From Epiperipatus broadwayi (Eukaryota > Onychophora > Udeonychophora > Euonychophora > Peripatidae), in assembly GCA_028023455.1 (NCBI GenBank), contig JAQFVV010006470.1, positions 710,001-774,000 of the forward strand: a DNA stretch of 64,000 nt, written 5' to 3'. The position numbers were made by a program, and so were the translations under genes. The notes beneath the pieces are model-generated. The model searched no databases. It had not been told where the DNA came from and saw nothing but the letters and a program-made list of their open reading frames with translations. Below, one piece after another: positions 27,471-40,469 of this stretch (positions within the stretch are counted from its first letter, which is position 1; the number at the start of each line of letters is the position of its first letter).

Positions 27471-28586
27471 TCAATTTTTAGAGAAGACATAGTGTGCACC
27501 TAATATAAATTTACTCGACAGTCATTTTGTACTAATATTATAAAACTTGACTAAGTTTTATCATTCAGGAGACAGAAGAATAAAAAAAAATAACAACAAA
27601 CAATTTCTTTTCTCTCTTTTTTTTAAAAAAAAATGTTCATTTAACTTGACCATGAGGCTTCTTTGCATAACCGATGATGACTAGCAAGAATGAGAAAGCT
27701 TTTTTTTTTTACATTTTTTTAAAAGACAAATCAATCTCTTATATTGCATGGGTTTCTTCATCCCACTCTCCCAGAATGGTTGACCTTCCACACCATTTAT
27801 ATCTGTATTTTAGTTGATTAATTACCTATTGTCTTTTATCCCTTCCTGAATGATTTACCTGCAAAACCATTTATGCCTGCAGTCCAATGGATTGACCTCC
27901 CATTGTTTTTAAACTTCTACATTCCCATGCCACATATATCAAATTATTTCCTTTAGTAATTTTCTGCTTGTGGAAATCTCCCCAAAGAACAAAGGAAAGA
28001 AAATTTTCCCCAAAGAATAAATGACAGAATGCTCTTTTTCCACACTTTTTCTTTAGGAATAATAATAAAATGCATGGCAACCCAACTTCAAACCCAGAAC
28101 CTTGAGTGAAAATTGGCCGCTATGTATGAATCATTGCGAAAATATTAGTTCTTTTTTAATGAGTTTTCCTACAAGGTAACACAGGATATTTATTATTTAT
28201 TCGTTAACTTTATAATTAAAATTCACAAATTAGTCATTTACATACATGCACTCTTCACACATACAATTCTAATTAGACCGATTGCTCAATACTCTGATTA
28301 ATTCTTCACCTTCTGTTGCAATAATTTGATTTTAATAATTGTTGTATTTTAACTTATTATTATAAAAAACTATGATTATCGATTTTAATTCTCCCAAAGT
28401 AGTTTTGTAAATTGCACAACCCCCTCCCTTCTCTCCAATCACCAACTAGTAAAATGATGTATAAATATTGCTATTCTGTAAATTTCGCAATTATATCTTT
28501 GGCTATTAAATTACTAAATAAAATATTTTTTACCTAGAAATATTTATAATTAAATGTTTCATTTGCCCACTAAGCAAAACTCCAAA
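27471..28586. repeat. 1.1 kb direct repeat, copy B
   Basis: This is the partner of 16890-18010 in the same orientation. Its boundaries are where similarity fades, from about CAATTTTTAGAGAAGACA to about CCACTAAGCAAAACTCC. The minus-strand ORF at 27871-28080 is not preserved in copy A and is not credible. Confidence 0.85.
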
Positions 28587-30317
28587 GTGACTTTTTTTAA
28601 AATCATATGGGAATTCTAGTTACCAGAAACTTTTAAGCTAGGATGACTGGCTAAATAATAACAAAGGTATATCTGACTAAAGTTCCTTGCCTCAGTTAAA
28701 CATTAAATTAACACTATCTTTAATATTATTACTATTATTTTTCTTTAAAAATGTATCTTTATGCTGATAAATTCACTCTACTTTATTTGTTTTTATTTAT
28801 TATTATAATTAAAAAGAAACTTAAACTTCATGAACATTATAATCTTTTAACAAAATTGTGGGAATTTTTTAATATCTTGTGAAAATGTATGCATGACTAT
28901 TTAATAAAATCTATAGACTCTCAGTTCAAGTTATATTCTGCTTATATAAAGGTCAGATTAAAACAGGAAAGTGCATGTGTACTTTATTATGCTATATTTT
29001 AAATTACTACAGAATGATAACTTTGTTTCTTATCTATGCTTATACTAATAAAATAAATTTTATTTAAGAAATAAATATGTGTCTTACAAAGAATTAATTA
29101 ATTACTGCTATTTATTGAATGTGTGTATCTTTAAGTCAGATTGAAGGATGTTAATATTGTATATTTATGTTCTCTTCAATGTATGAATTTATTATAACAA
29201 ATCATTCGTGTTTAAGGAATTACAAATTTTATGTGAGCCATTAATTAACAACGAATTAGAATTAATTATGTGTATACTAACTTATAAATCATAGCAAGCA
29301 AATGTCTTTAGGAAACCTGTTAAAATACAGTTGAGTTAAATGTTTCTAGAATTGCTTAAATGAGAAGCGTTAAACCAATAAATAGCTGAAATTATATTTC
29401 ACAATATTGTTGTTATAAAATGTATTATTGTAGGCATTATACCATTAAACTCAATTAGATTTTGTTTAAGAACATTGGAGATTACTCATCCTACAAGACT
29501 TTGCTTTCATGTTTCACGTTTTTATTAACACACACTCATCTGGAATAGTCATTGTTATCCCCGTGTTGTTCACTAAACTTTGGAAAAAGAAACTTTACAA
29601 TTGAATCTTTCATTAAGTTAAAAGAAAAATGACTTTTATATAATTTTTGTTATTTTTATTTTTTTGCCATTAGTTATAGATAGACATGTTTATTATTTAT
29701 ATGTTTGCTTAAATGAGTATATTTCCTGAACTTCTAGACCGTCACGGACTAGGGTATTAGCAAATTGTGAATATGCTGGTAAATTGTATTATTTAAACAT
29801 TTTTTATGTAGAAGATACATTTTTTTGTATATTATTAAAGAGAGGTATTTATTTTATATATATGTTTTTTATCACGAAGTGGCAATTTTTTTTTTTTTTA
29901 TCTTTTAAAGTAGCTAACATATGAAATAAATATCCTGTCAGAAATAGCAAAAACCTCGGTTACGATAATTATTACCATTTAAATTTTAAATCATCTAATA
30001 GTCTATTCTAAGCTAAAAGTTTATATTTTAATGTATTATTTACTTATCGTGACATTTTCATATGCTGGTGGGTTCCAGGCTAATATCCAAGTGAAGAAGT
30101 TAATTAAGAATAGTATATTAAAATATTTATGTGTGCACATCACCAAAAATCAAAATAATGATAGTCAAAAAGTAATATAGAATATTTCGCTTCATATATT
30201 AATGATAACACATTCAGTAATCAGAGTTAAACATGAATCCATGAGCATATAAAGTGCCATTCCAACACTACAAATATCTTCAGAAGAGAAACTAGGTACA
30301 TTTAGTATTACAATTTT
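28587..30317. other. AT-rich non-coding stretch
   Basis: No recognisable features on either strand. Confidence 0.5.
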
Positions 30318-30329
30318 CTATGAATTTAT

Positions 30330-31060
30330 AAAAGAAATACATTTAAAAATGAAATTTAGCAAAAATAACTTGACAGAAATGAAGGAAACCAACAAAAAGG
30401 TCAAAATATGAAGAAATGCAACAAAAATACCCAAAGAATAGTAAGAATAGATCAAAAAAAGAGAAAACCAACTTGAAAAAAATACATTAAAAATGAAGAA
30501 ATGCAACATAGATTTGATATATCAACAAAAGAGTGATAGTGAATTAAAAGAAATGCAGCTCAAACTAAAAAAAAGATAATGAAAATAAAGAAAGCATCAA
30601 GTCGTAAAAGAAACATTTGAGATGGCACACCAGTTATAATTAGCAATGAATAGGTAATTGCAGTTCAAGTACAATAAACACAATATAACAGAAAATATAG
30701 GGTAGAAAGAAAACTACATAATGAATAGAGGAAATAGCTCAAAAATCTAATCAATCTAGTGAATATAAAGTAAAAAAAGTTTCCAAGGTATAATAGAATA
30801 AATGGAAATAATGGATATTGAAGAAATGTTTAAGAGAGATCAAGATCAAAGTTTAAAAAATATTATTTAAAGACGGACTCCAATAGACTGAAGAAATGAT
30901 ATTCACTACTCAGAACGATGTAGTTGACATTGTCAATAACATAAATATGGATTATGCACTGGTAAAGGACAATGCACAAAATTGTTTTACTGATTGAATA
31001 AAATAACCTAAAAAAGATACTAAAAGTGATAGTACAAAATAAGATAGGTGAACCCAAAAT
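30330..31060 (+). pseudogene. Gag-like coiled-coil remnant
   Basis: Plus-strand frames read stretches such as KFSKNNLTEMKETNKKVKI and are dominated by K, E, N, Q and I. The composition matches the coiled-coil gag parts of the other elements in the window. Assignment rests on composition and position only. Confidence 0.4.
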
Positions 31061-32539
31061 AAAGCTATGAAATATAAAAGTTACAAAATAGCACAGATAT
31101 TATAATTCAGAAGTGAGGCAGAAAAAACTCACATGGACCAACTTCATAATCTGGATAATTATTTTCAACTTATCCACCTAATATAAATAGAACAAGTGGG
31201 TATTGCCTATAATAATTTACAAAGATTTGCTAATGAATTGCTTAACTCATTAATAAATAAACAATCTTCTACTCTGGGTGCAGAAAATAATTTTGAATGT
31301 TTTTTGTATAGAAAAATACAAAGATGGAATTAGGTAACACTCTGTGTTGAAAGTTATCACAATAATTTTAAAGACCAGTATCAAATTTAAAGACATTGTT
31401 AGAATATGACATTCTGAAAGCCAAAATCATATTTATTTGACATAATTTAATCTGTGGTTTCAAACAAATGATCATCAACATTGACTACAAAAACCATATG
31501 ATATGTGATAACTATTAAATGTCATCACCACAAACCTTCAGATTCAGTTCCGTATAGGGGAAGACATGTTTACAACACCAAATATGCCATTAAACCAAAG
31601 GAGTGAGTCTTAAATAGGTTGCATTACAGAGAAATATGATCAATGATTCTAACCCTATAGAAACAAATTAAAAGGAGCATATGATGAAAATATCAATAAA
31701 ATCAATGTAAGACATCATGTTAGTAGGCAGCCTACTCCAAAGAAGAAAACCCCTCTAAAAATCATGAAATTCATCAATAATGTCAAATAATAATAATAAG
31801 ATATCCAGAATATGTTAAGACACTTCATATAAGAAAGTTAGAAAATATCTGGAGACCTTGTTAGAACATGCTTTATATTTAGGTCAGAATATGAAGATAT
31901 GGAAAAATAAATAGGGGAAAAATAATTAATACATTATAAAAATTAACTTGCATACTGGATGATAATGCAACTTAATATGGAGAACAATATTGTTTAAAAA
32001 TAGAAGTATCGAGAAAATTAACATTCATTCACTGATTGATTCTTAACACAAAAGCTATATGATAACTCAAAAGAAATATGAACATATTGATATATTTTCT
32101 TTGTGTGTATTATTTCACTAATGTCTACATAAGTATTTCCAGCTAAGCACAAAAATGTATAATTAGAGACAAAAAATGTGTCAAGATTAAAATGAAACAA
32201 ATGATATTACTTCATGTGTATTTGATATTAAAGGGTTAAATCATGATATAGTTTCGAGGCTATATTTTCTGAATCACTTTAATAACATATTAGAGTTTAC
32301 AAAAATCAAGTAGTGAATCTTGAATAAAATTTTGAATTAACATTTTGAAAACTTCACTAATCCAAGAGACTGGCCATTTAAACCTCATTGATTATTCACA
32401 AGATGTATGATTGATGTGAATAATGATGAGTTTTACAAGAAATATGGAAAAAAACAAATTATGCTATGTAATGGATCAATACCTTAAAATATTTTCAGAA
32501 ATATTTAGCATTGTCGTTAGGTATATACAGTGTACAAAG

Positions 32540-32850
<311 letters not shown>

Positions 32851-33269
32851 TTTTGAAAAATTGCATGTATTTAACAAATCCTATCTTATATAATGCTATA
32901 AGCAGGTTGTACATCATTAAGATGATGGAAAATATTCAATATTTTAAACTTGTCTATTCTTATCAATTTCAATAGCTGACCAATGGATTTACTTCTATCT
33001 TGTCCTGTCAGATGCATTTTAATCCTGTATTTTTTTTATACACAGATGGTGATGAAGTTTGAACTTAAAAACCAAAAAAAGATTTTATGTCACATAGACC
33101 ATTCCTTTAAAAAATACAGCAAAAACCAGTTTTATTGATATAACAAGAAGTATTTTAATAAAACAGTATTTTAGGCAAAAGGGTAGGAAAGGACAATATA
33201 AGGTCACAGTCTGACAAAATAATGATCACAATTTTTGAATCTCTTAGACCTAAAAACAAATATGATCAT

Positions 33270-33500
33270 TTTTATGTCTATGAGACTTTTATCACAGGTT
33301 TTATCGAATTCTACCCATGGAAATTAAGTTTATGCTTCAATTGTTAAAAAAAGAAACCCGACAATGGGCATTCAACCATGAGCAAGATTTTGAGAATAGT
33401 AAAAACGTAATTTGACAAATCTTTATTTAACAAGTCTTTTTATGCCTAAATTGGTAGAAGTAGCTATGGAATTGAATCAATTCTCTTTAAATTGCAGGAG
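33270..33500 (+). pseudogene. Gypsy RT-RNase H junction remnant
   Basis: ITGFIEFYPWKLSL (usual form LGLxxFYRxFIP), then a basic run with KKKPDNGHSTMS, and at about 33440-33500 GRSSYGIESILFKLQEH (usual form DASxYGIGAVLxQ) are readable on the plus strand across stops and frame changes. Confidence 0.65.
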
Positions 33501-33520
33501 CATAACCATACATAAGTTTA

Positions 33521-35560
33521 ATTTTTTAAGGACTCCAATCTAAATATATTGTTACAAAGAAAACAACTTAAGAAGTAATATGGCCGTTCCAAAACATGAT
33601 AATTGTTTTGGGGCTCTGATGTTAATGTGATCATGTATAAAAAAACGTTTCGAATTCTGGAACCATAGTCACATAAGCAAAAGTTGGTTTGTACAGTGAA
33701 GTTTACTCCTTCAAGAATTACATTACTTAGTTTAATATATTAAGGTTCCAGGTAGTATTATATTTAGTATTTTCATTTAAAATCCAGTACAGTTTATGCA
33801 ACAATGTTTGTGTGCTGTCAACATATATATCACATGACTAATCCTGGAAATATATGAATCAGTGGAGAATAGTCTGAAAATCATTCTGTAATTACAAAAA
33901 AAAATAATGCTAAAGATAAAGAAATATAATTAACCTTTTGAATGAAGAATCAGATATATCACATTAAGACTAGCAGAAAGAAAAAAAAAGATCTCAATAT
34001 TACGTTATGAATGCGATTTTGAAGTATCATATGAAGGATTGCAATACTTCTAGAATTAGAAAATATTTAATTAACTTGATGTATAGTTTATATTGACACT
34101 TTGGTCTTCAAAATGTGGAATTTTATAATAGAATTAGTATCACTGGATGAAAATGTGCTGTAGTATAATTTTATGTTAGGAAACAGTGAAATTTACCTAC
34201 TGAATAAACATTCTAACAAATTTCATGATGGATCATTATACGGACTATTACTTAATAAGTCTAATAATAATTTTCATTATCACTTATTGTGGTTCATTTT
34301 CAGACTCTCAGAGAATATCTTGTTGTTAATTGCATTGGTGTTTAGAAGTATGTTGTTGCATATCATATTGCACAATCTAATGCAGACAACACCATTAAAA
34401 TAATGGAAGACTATCAGATCACATTTATCACTTGAATGTATACTCAGTGCTCATATATATTAAAAGAATAATAAAAATGTTTACTGAAACAAGAAATTAA
34501 ACACTTATTGAAATCCATCTGTAATATTTAATCAAATTGCTGCTAGTGAATTATGAGAGTACTTAGAAGATTAGCTTATACAATGTCCATGCATTTAATC
34601 ATATTATTAAATGTTTTCAAATGTTGCATTGTAATTACGATAAAACAATAAAATTATATAGGCTAAATAAGAGTCATAAATCACATGACCCAATCCTCTT
34701 AAGCTTGTAAAATATAAACAACGAGCATTGCCAATTGCTCAACAAGCTTTGTGATAAATTCTTAGCCAGAGAAACATTTAAAGTATCAATGTCAAGAACC
34801 TGCCCCCCAAATCTCTCTACCATGGTTTCATGCTTTGGTACTCCTCAGAGAGACACTAGGTGCTTTGGCACTCTTCAAAAAGGTGCAATGGGAGCTACTC
34901 TAGCACCTTCCTGAGGAGTTCCAAAACACAAAACCAATGCCTGCAACATACTGTCCTTTTAATATCCTCTGGCAATATCTGTTGTCAAAATTCCTTTAGT
35001 AACTAATCCTTTGACAACTTGTTTTTGAAGATTGTTTAATTAGTATTACCCATCACAAACATGTTGTTTTTAAATCTTTAATTAGTAGCCACCACCGTTT
35101 TTTTTAATGATAACTTCTAATATGCATACATTTATTTTTATTTACAATCGTGCATATATTTTATTAACAAACTTATATTAATCATTTACACACATGTATA
35201 TTTCAATACAATTTACTATTTAGTTTTTTAAGATGACTTTTTCTTTTACTTAAACTCGAATAAAAAGAGATTTATTTTTAAACTTTTTAAATTATATTTC
35301 AAAGAATAATAATAAACTTTTTACTTCTTTTATAAAAGCTTTAGTTTAACTTTTCTGATGTGAACTCCCCCTCCCCACTTTTAATTAATTAATTGTAACT
35401 TTTATTTTAAAAACTAATGATAGAAACTATTTGACTCTTACTTTTTCGAAAAACAAACTGTAATAAAACTCTTCAACTTTTACCTATTATTTCTCTTAAT
35501 GAAGGATTTTTGTTTTAATAAAATTTTTAGATAAAATTATGTGCCAATTTCAATGTTGGT

Positions 35561-35562
<2 letters not shown>
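33521..35562. other. Non-coding, including a small inverted repeat at 34864-34925
   Basis: No further pol motifs are recognisable, and the ORF at 34173-34403 (+) has no family pattern. At 34864-34886 and 34903-34925 two 23 bp arms (TTTGGCACTCTTC-type) pair with a few mismatches across a 16 bp loop. A related direct copy of the arm (CTTTGGTACTCCTCAG) lies at about 34832. Confidence 0.5.
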
Positions 35563-35623
<61 letters not shown>

Positions 35624-35710
35624 CATGCTTCGAATCTGAGGGTTGTGACAAGTTTGAACTCATAGATGTTCTTCATATTCTGTACTGTTGTCAGTTGAGC
35701 TACTCAGGAA
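35563..35710 (-). repeat. SINE-like tRNA head (minus) with (TA)n tail
   Basis: A TA tract (35563-35621) is followed by sequence that on the minus strand reads GAGTAGCTCAACTGAC (A-box-like) and then GAGTTCAAACTTG and AGATTCGAAGC (B-box-like) before the TA tract. The layout of tRNA-like head then TA tail matches the candidate at 4938-5052, in the opposite orientation. Confidence 0.4.
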
Positions 35711-36796
35711 CATTTATTTTGTCATGAAGTCCGATATATTTTCAAATGTATTTTATTTATTTTCATGACCATAATGGTGTGAAAATTGTTTGCATTATAT
35801 CTGTAATGAATCCTAGAATGATCTCCAAAATCATGTTAGTTACCATATTTCAGAATCACAAACCAAAGCATTAATAGCAATTTTAAATGTATTCTTTCTG
35901 ATAATCAATTGGCATCTTAATAATGGAACCACCAAAGATGTGTGTTTATTTATAATATATTATTTAGCTAATAAAAGAGAATATGAGAAATAATAGCATG
36001 AATGACAATTTATAAATATCCATCATTTGGTAGACTGCTTCTCATTCACGCACATACTAATGTAGGCTGTTAGTTTATAAATGTGTGTAAATAATTTGTC
36101 AATATATTAAACTATATATTGTATTGCTTAAATTGTTTGAGTAGTTCAAATTCCTTTTTTCCTTCACTTCCAAACATACAACCATGTGTATACATATTTT
36201 AGTTAAGTGATAGTTAATATGTGTATTATTGTCCCCTCCACTTTGCTAATGGGATGGATTTAAAATTAATTCTTGTGTGCCATCATTGTTATGTTATCCA
36301 TTAGGTGTTTGATCTGGGTCTAGAGAATGGGTTCGAATCCAAGATGGCCCCTGACCTAAATCTCTGGCTGGACTGGGTTTGCAGTATATTTTGTGAGTTC
36401 CCGCTCATGTTAGATGGATAAACATGTTTTGACTGGTACAATACTATATGTGACTTTACAATAAAAAAACAACACAAAATAAATGCACTTCAAAATGTAA
36501 TTCGTTCCATAAACAAATGGTGAAGTTTTTCTAAAATCAGCCATTGCCAACATTATGAATGTGATGAAGAAAGAAGTAGTCAGGAGTGTAAAAAATATTA
36601 CACTAGACTTATTAATACTATACTCAATTTTATGTTATCATTGCTGATGTATTTCCTATTTATCCTCATCCAACAATAACTACCATTTTGGAGAAGCTAG
36701 TGAATGTATCTGTAAAACTCTAAATGAATAATGTTTGCAGAAAATCATGGTTTGGTACTATTTAAATAATAAAATATTATCATCATACATATAGCA
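35711..36796. other. Non-coding with a B-box-like trace at about 36330
   Basis: Near 36330 the sequence GGGTTCGAATCCAAGATGGC contains a perfect tRNA B-box consensus (GGTTCGAATCC), but no convincing A-box precedes it. It may be a SINE fragment. The remainder is AT-rich and unassigned. Confidence 0.35.
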
Positions 36797-36969
36797 ATAC
36801 CTTAATATGTAAATTAATACACTGTACAGGCTTACACACACCTGCACATATATAATGTAATATATAATGAATTCGAACTAAGTCTTTCACAGAACCCTCT
36901 GCTCTTAATGTCAACTCATACTGAGTGTATTAATTTACATATTAAGGTATATATATATATATATATACC

Positions 36970-37004
<35 letters not shown>

Positions 37005-37038
37005 GAATATATATATATATATATATATATATTCGGTA
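36797..37038. repeat. 27 bp perfect inverted repeat plus TA hairpins
   Basis: Positions 36797-36823 are exactly complementary to 36924-36950, with a 100 bp loop. The right arm runs into a TA tract (36948 onward) punctuated by TACCGAATA at 36966 and 37001 and by its complement at 37030-37038, giving a second TA-loop hairpin. This is the same architecture as at 2641-2778. Confidence 0.9.
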
Positions 37039-38207
37039 TTTAGATAATCTTATAATACTTGCACTTATAGAAGCATAATTTTTATATGTCTATTTTTTTA
37101 ATAATTTATTTTTTTAACTATTTAGTATGTGTTTTTTAATCAAGCTCAATCAAACATATTGATAATAATGGCCATATCATGATTAATAATCACATTGCTG
37201 ATAAATCATTCACTTTTTTGTATTATTTAAACTGAAAACACAAGTAAATTATTTTTGGAAGTAGTTATGTAAATCCACAATTCTAAGATGTTAATCATTA
37301 TCATAATTACAGAGTCTATCTTAATTATTTTATTTATATTCCAATATGCTCATTTTCTTTCCAACTTTATAAAAAACATTTAATATAAATATTATTTTGC
37401 TCAACTAAAGTCAAAACTTATTATATCCAGATGCATGCAGGTAACTTTCAACTTTCATTCGTTTGCAATATTAACCTTCCACATCTTAAATGATAATTTA
37501 AAATGATGTTTAGTTTGGTTAAAAATATTTTACATCCATATAAAAATCCCATACTTAGTTATCATTATCTGAACTCAATTATTTGTGAACATGCCATATC
37601 AGTGTCTGTAATTATCCAATAATTTGAATAAGTATTAGTGTCGTACTCTCATAAATATTCAATCGCCACAATGTTGATCTATATTTTATCTTTAAAAAAA
37701 TTAACATCACTTGTAGACTCTATATTTTAGTCTTTGTAGTAAAGTCCATTTTTATCTTTACATGATTTTTTAAACCTGTATTTACAAATTCACAAAGACC
37801 GATAAAATCTTATTTAATATTGTGAACAATTAATTTCAGTTTTTCTTCATTAGACAGTGATTTCCAGTTTCAACCACTTAAACAAATTAACATTACTGAA
37901 TGATAACGTCAATCAGATCTCATGTCATTTTTAGTACTCTCTACTGTCAGCTGCCATATCCATGCTTCATTTTATAATTTGTCTATCTCCTGGGACGAAG
38001 AACTGAAATTCAGTTTTTCTTTTCATGATTACGAGATCCAGTACTGCCATCTTTGAACAAATATATAAATACATTAGAGTTCGTATTTCAAAATAGGAAT
38101 ATCATAATGATACTCTAGTTTATTTATATATTACTTCACAGAGGAATATACTGGATTTGTTAACCATGTGGGTGATTTAATGCTTAATATTTGTATATTT
38201 ATTTCAG
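37039..38207. other. Non-coding region upstream of the LRR exon
   Basis: AT-rich sequence. It should hold the promoter or an upstream intron of the LRR gene, but I cannot point to a core promoter. A pyrimidine-rich TATTTATTTCAG at 38196-38207 is a plausible splice acceptor, so 38208 may begin the exon. Confidence 0.35.
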
Positions 38208-38218
38208 TATTGTGTTAT

Positions 38219-38226
38219 GCAATGAG

Positions 38227-38266
<40 letters not shown>

Positions 38267-38271
38267 ATTGC

Positions 38272-38305
<34 letters not shown>

Positions 38306-38306
38306 T
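38219..38306. repeat. TA-loop hairpin and (GA)n tract in the presumed 5' UTR
   Basis: GCAATGAGAT at 38219-38228 pairs perfectly with 38262-38271 around a TA tract. A second TA tract and a GA tract end just before the LRR start codon at 38314. Confidence 0.9.
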
Positions 38307-38313
38307 AATCATT

Positions 38314-38875
38314 ATGAATGCTGTTTATTTTATCATTACTTGGTGGATATCATTATGTATGGGCATGAACACAACTTTTGTTCAAGAATGTCCATCCAAT
38401 TCTACTAAAGAATGCTTTTGTATGTATTTGAGTGCTTATTGCTTTAACATTAGTTCATTAAATGAATTGCAGACATATTTGGATATTCCTCGCTCTTTGT
38501 TACAAATTCATTTTACAATAAATAACTTGGTAAGACTTCCCAGACAAGCACTTGGTGGAGTTCAAGTAAAAAGACTTACAATAGATTGTCCTAATCTTGA
38601 GGATATTGATGATGAGGCTTTTTTAGGACTTGATACCTTGGAAAGTTTAAGTATTATATTTTCAAAACTTAAAGAAATACCAATATTTTCATTCGACCAT
38701 CTGCCTTCTCTTCAGTTCTTACATTTAGACTTTAATAAAATCAATACAGTTCCATGTTGTGCTTTCTGCGGACTATCTCATTTAAAAGAAATAAGTCTTA
38801 TTGGAAATAATATAACAACTGTTAATAGAGGAGCATTTGAGCTACCAGACACATTGGTTTACATCTATATACATG
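38314..38875 (+). CDS. Leucine-rich-repeat protein, first coding exon (partial gene)
   Basis: The ATG at 38314 opens 187 codons plus one base up to ACATG|GTAAGG, a strong splice donor (phase 1). Reading past the donor meets a stop within a dozen codons. An N-terminal hydrophobic segment (MNAVYFIITWWISLCMGM) is a likely signal peptide. A cysteine cluster (about residues 26-45: ECPS, ECFC, YC) forms an LRR N-cap. About five typical 24-residue LRRs follow: LEDIDDEAFLGLDTLESLSI, LKEIPIFSFDHLPSLQFLHL, INTVPCCAFCGLSHLKEISL, ITTVNRGAFELPDTLVYIYI. The product should be secreted or a receptor ectodomain. The spacing resembles invertebrate extracellular LRR proteins, including those annotated as oplophorus-luciferin monooxygenase non-catalytic subunit-like. 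I do not recognise a specific gene. The C-cap and any membrane segment must lie in later exons, which I could not find downstream. A longer in-frame start at 38191 would read through the TA repeat and is unlikely. Confidence 0.8.
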
Positions 38876-38917
38876 GTAAGGTTTTCCATGATCATATGCA
38901 AAAATAACAATTATATA

Positions 38918-39904
<987 letters not shown>

Positions 39905-40450
39905 AGCTTTATTTTTATAAGTGCCCAAAGAGAAAGAATTCAAAATCTCGATATTGTGTCTCAGTGCAAGATGAGAAATGAGCATCAATTAGAAGTAGTT
40001 CATCATTCACAATATGTTGCTTACCAAAATGTTTATTTATCTCAGTTTTTTCACCTATTAATTTTAAGTTAATATTAGATAAATTGAGAAGTTTCCACAA
40101 AGCTGGAATATGTTGTGCTTCATCAGCCATATTTAAACTAGTAGGGACTCTTTGATATTTCAAACTACTATCTCATGGTTTTTAAATCATATCTTTCCAG
40201 ATTAGCACATATTTTTGTATTGTCAAAACCGTGATTGTGACCAACTTTTAAAAAATGGGAAGGAAAAGCTGATGTGCTAATTTTTTCATTAAAAACATTT
40301 CTATTTTCTTTAATTCTGACATTTATTTGTCTATTAGACTGACCCACATAGCTTCTTGACCACAGCGAACATGAAATTTTATAAACTCCTTGGTTTTCCA
40401 AAAATATTTTGTCTTTAGGTTTATATAAAAATGACCAATTTTTGGCCAAG
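39905..40450 (-). mobile_element. Penelope-like element fragment: GIY-YIG endonuclease (minus)
   Basis: The minus-strand frame 40449-40168 reads ENQGVYKISC, then SYVGQSNRQINVRIKE, the two halves of a GIY-YIG nuclease core as found C-terminal to the RT in Penelope-like elements. FPSHFLKVGHNHGFDNTKI and ANLERYDLKTMR follow. After a frameshift, the frame 40163-39915 continues with VPTSLNMADEAQHIPALW, the normal C-terminus. The RT part is absent, as expected of a 5'-truncated insertion. Confidence 0.85.
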
Positions 40451-40469
40451 TATTATATGCAGTCACTAA

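Noticed and set aside
27871-28080. 69-codon minus-strand ORF in direct repeat B
   Set aside because: The frame is not maintained in direct repeat A.
30318-31057. Minus-strand hydrophobic ORFs (30318-30509, 30863-31057) as membrane proteins
   Set aside because: They are antisense of a K/E/N-rich gag-like remnant, so the hydrophobicity is a by-product.
38191-38313. LRR protein starting at 38191
   Set aside because: The extension would encode a YIYI/RERE repeat from the microsatellites before the signal peptide. The ATG at 38314 places the hydrophobic signal at the true N-terminus.
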